Assembly (NCBI GenBank): GCA_003561145.1
Contig: PWXL01000088.1
Location: 1 to 5,790, forward strand
DNA from: Candidatus Atribacteria bacterium
GTDB lineage: Bacteria > Atribacterota > Atribacteria > Atribacterales > Atribacteraceae
Length of the DNA stretch: 5,790 bases
Reading direction: 5' to 3'
A program made the translations under genes and the position numbers. This document shows, piece after piece, positions 5,417-5,790 of the stretch. Under the pieces are notes generated by a model, which made no database searches, was not told the DNA's origin, and was given only the letters and a program-made list of their open reading frames with translations. Positions within the stretch are counted from its first letter, which is position 1, and every line of letters starts with the position of its first letter.

Positions 5417-5790
5417 AGCCGAACATTCGATAGATTTCTAACTGTTTCTTCGTCATCTCTCCGATGTGATGTTTCTTGCCGGGTTGCTCAAATCGTTCAA
5501 TGACATCGAGCTCATCCAAGAGACCATGCAGGGTATAGATCTTGTACAGTTTGTTGTCCCGCATAACTTTATCGATATAGGCTAGATAGATGAGAGCCAC
5601 GAACTGTACAAAGAGCTTCCCTTCCAGGTTCTCTTCAGAAGAGACCGAGGTGCGGCGCATATTCAGGCGTTCCTTGAGATTCTCGAAGGCTTTCTCGATC
5701 ACGTCGTTTGCGCGGTAGATGTCCAGGGCTTTCAAGGGATCCTTGATGTCATTGCTGAGGAGGGCGAAATAGCCGTAGTTTTTCTGGGCC
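5400..5790 (-). CDS. IS4/IS1634-type DDE transposase, C-terminal part (partial, cut by window edge)
   Basis: The last 129 residues of a transposase whose 5' part is outside the window. The frame enters at 5789 with AQKNYGYFALLSNDIKDPLK, continues through ALDIYRANDVIEKAFENLKE and RLNMRRTSVSSEENLEGKLF, and stops at TAA 5400-5402. The stretch Y-x2-N-x3-E-x6-K corresponds to the Y-R-E-K signature around the third catalytic acid (Glu) of the DDE triad. IS4-group enzymes usually have Arg here, while Asn is present. The following LFVQFVALIYLAYIDKVM is the usual helical end of the RNase H-like catalytic domain. The family call to IS1634 rests on the YGYFALLSND and EGKLFVQFVALIYL stretches. The visible part is undamaged, so the element may still be complete. 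Confidence 0.9.
   Translation of the reverse strand, partial: AQKNYGYFALLSNDIKDPLKALDIYRANDVIEKAFENLKERLNMRRTSVSSEENLEGKLFVQFVALIYLAYIDKVMRDNKLYKIYTLHGLLDELDVIERFEQPGKKHHIGEMTKKQLEIYRMFGFDPPS

Larger units (their letters stand above)
5371..5790 (-). mobile_element. Right-end portion of an IS4/IS1634-type insertion sequence (outer boundary approximate)
   Basis: The transposase end marks one side of an insertion sequence. The terminal inverted repeat should lie shortly beyond the stop, probably within 5340-5399, but the other end is outside the window, so neither the terminal repeat nor a target duplication can be confirmed. The boundary used here is the outer edge of the CTGGATTCCC repeat copy at 5371-5380 and is only a guess. 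Confidence 0.5.

Noticed and set aside
1..5790. CRISPR arrays, tRNA or rRNA genes, toxin-antitoxin or phage genes
   Set aside because: I looked for regularly spaced repeats, cloverleaf or rRNA-like stretches and small paired genes on both strands and saw none.

Overview
The window looks like a stretch of bacterial chromosome of roughly balanced base composition. It carries three intact genes on the minus strand (a MATE-family transporter, a uroporphyrinogen-decarboxylase-family protein and an exported aldose 1-epimerase), the C-terminal part of an IS transposase at the right edge, and some debris. Strong GGAGG-type ribosome binding sites, a corrinoid/URO-D-type paralogue and a MepA-like MATE pump suggest an anaerobe of the spirochaete or clostridial kind. 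That placement is an inference from gene style; no phylogenetic marker is present.

Layout from left to right. Positions 3-95 may hold the last 30 codons of a plus-strand membrane protein, ending convergently with the next gene. Positions 150-1466 (minus) encode the URO-D-family protein, and 1584-3062 (minus) the MATE transporter. The transporter is upstream in transcription, so the two genes probably form a transcription unit. The 117 bp between them hold a nested inverted repeat (1482-1556) that could be an operator or a leader RNA structure. A short-leader promoter (3086-3114) lies just ahead of the MATE gene. Positions 3063-3294 hold no convincing gene apart from that promoter. Positions 3295-3810 (plus) read like a decayed secreted or beta-rich protein interrupted by one TGA. 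At 3858-3904 is a 47-bp REP-like palindrome. Positions 3939-5063 (minus) encode an aldose 1-epimerase with a signal peptide. Positions 5064-5399 are intergenic, with several small inverted repeats, a possible remnant of a cysteine-rich frame and the likely end of an insertion sequence. Positions 5400-5790 (minus) encode the C-terminal 129 residues of an IS4/IS1634-type DDE transposase that continues beyond the window.

How the genes might work together: the MATE pump and URO-D-family protein may be co-expressed, but their link is unclear, since no corrinoid protein or methyltransferase partner is in view. The exported epimerase appears to stand alone and would interconvert sugar anomers outside the cytoplasm, before uptake. 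No complete new defence or mobile system is visible. The points most worth following are the nested repeat at 1482-1556, the REP-like palindrome, the interrupted frame at 3295-3810, and the IS end with its possible outward promoter.
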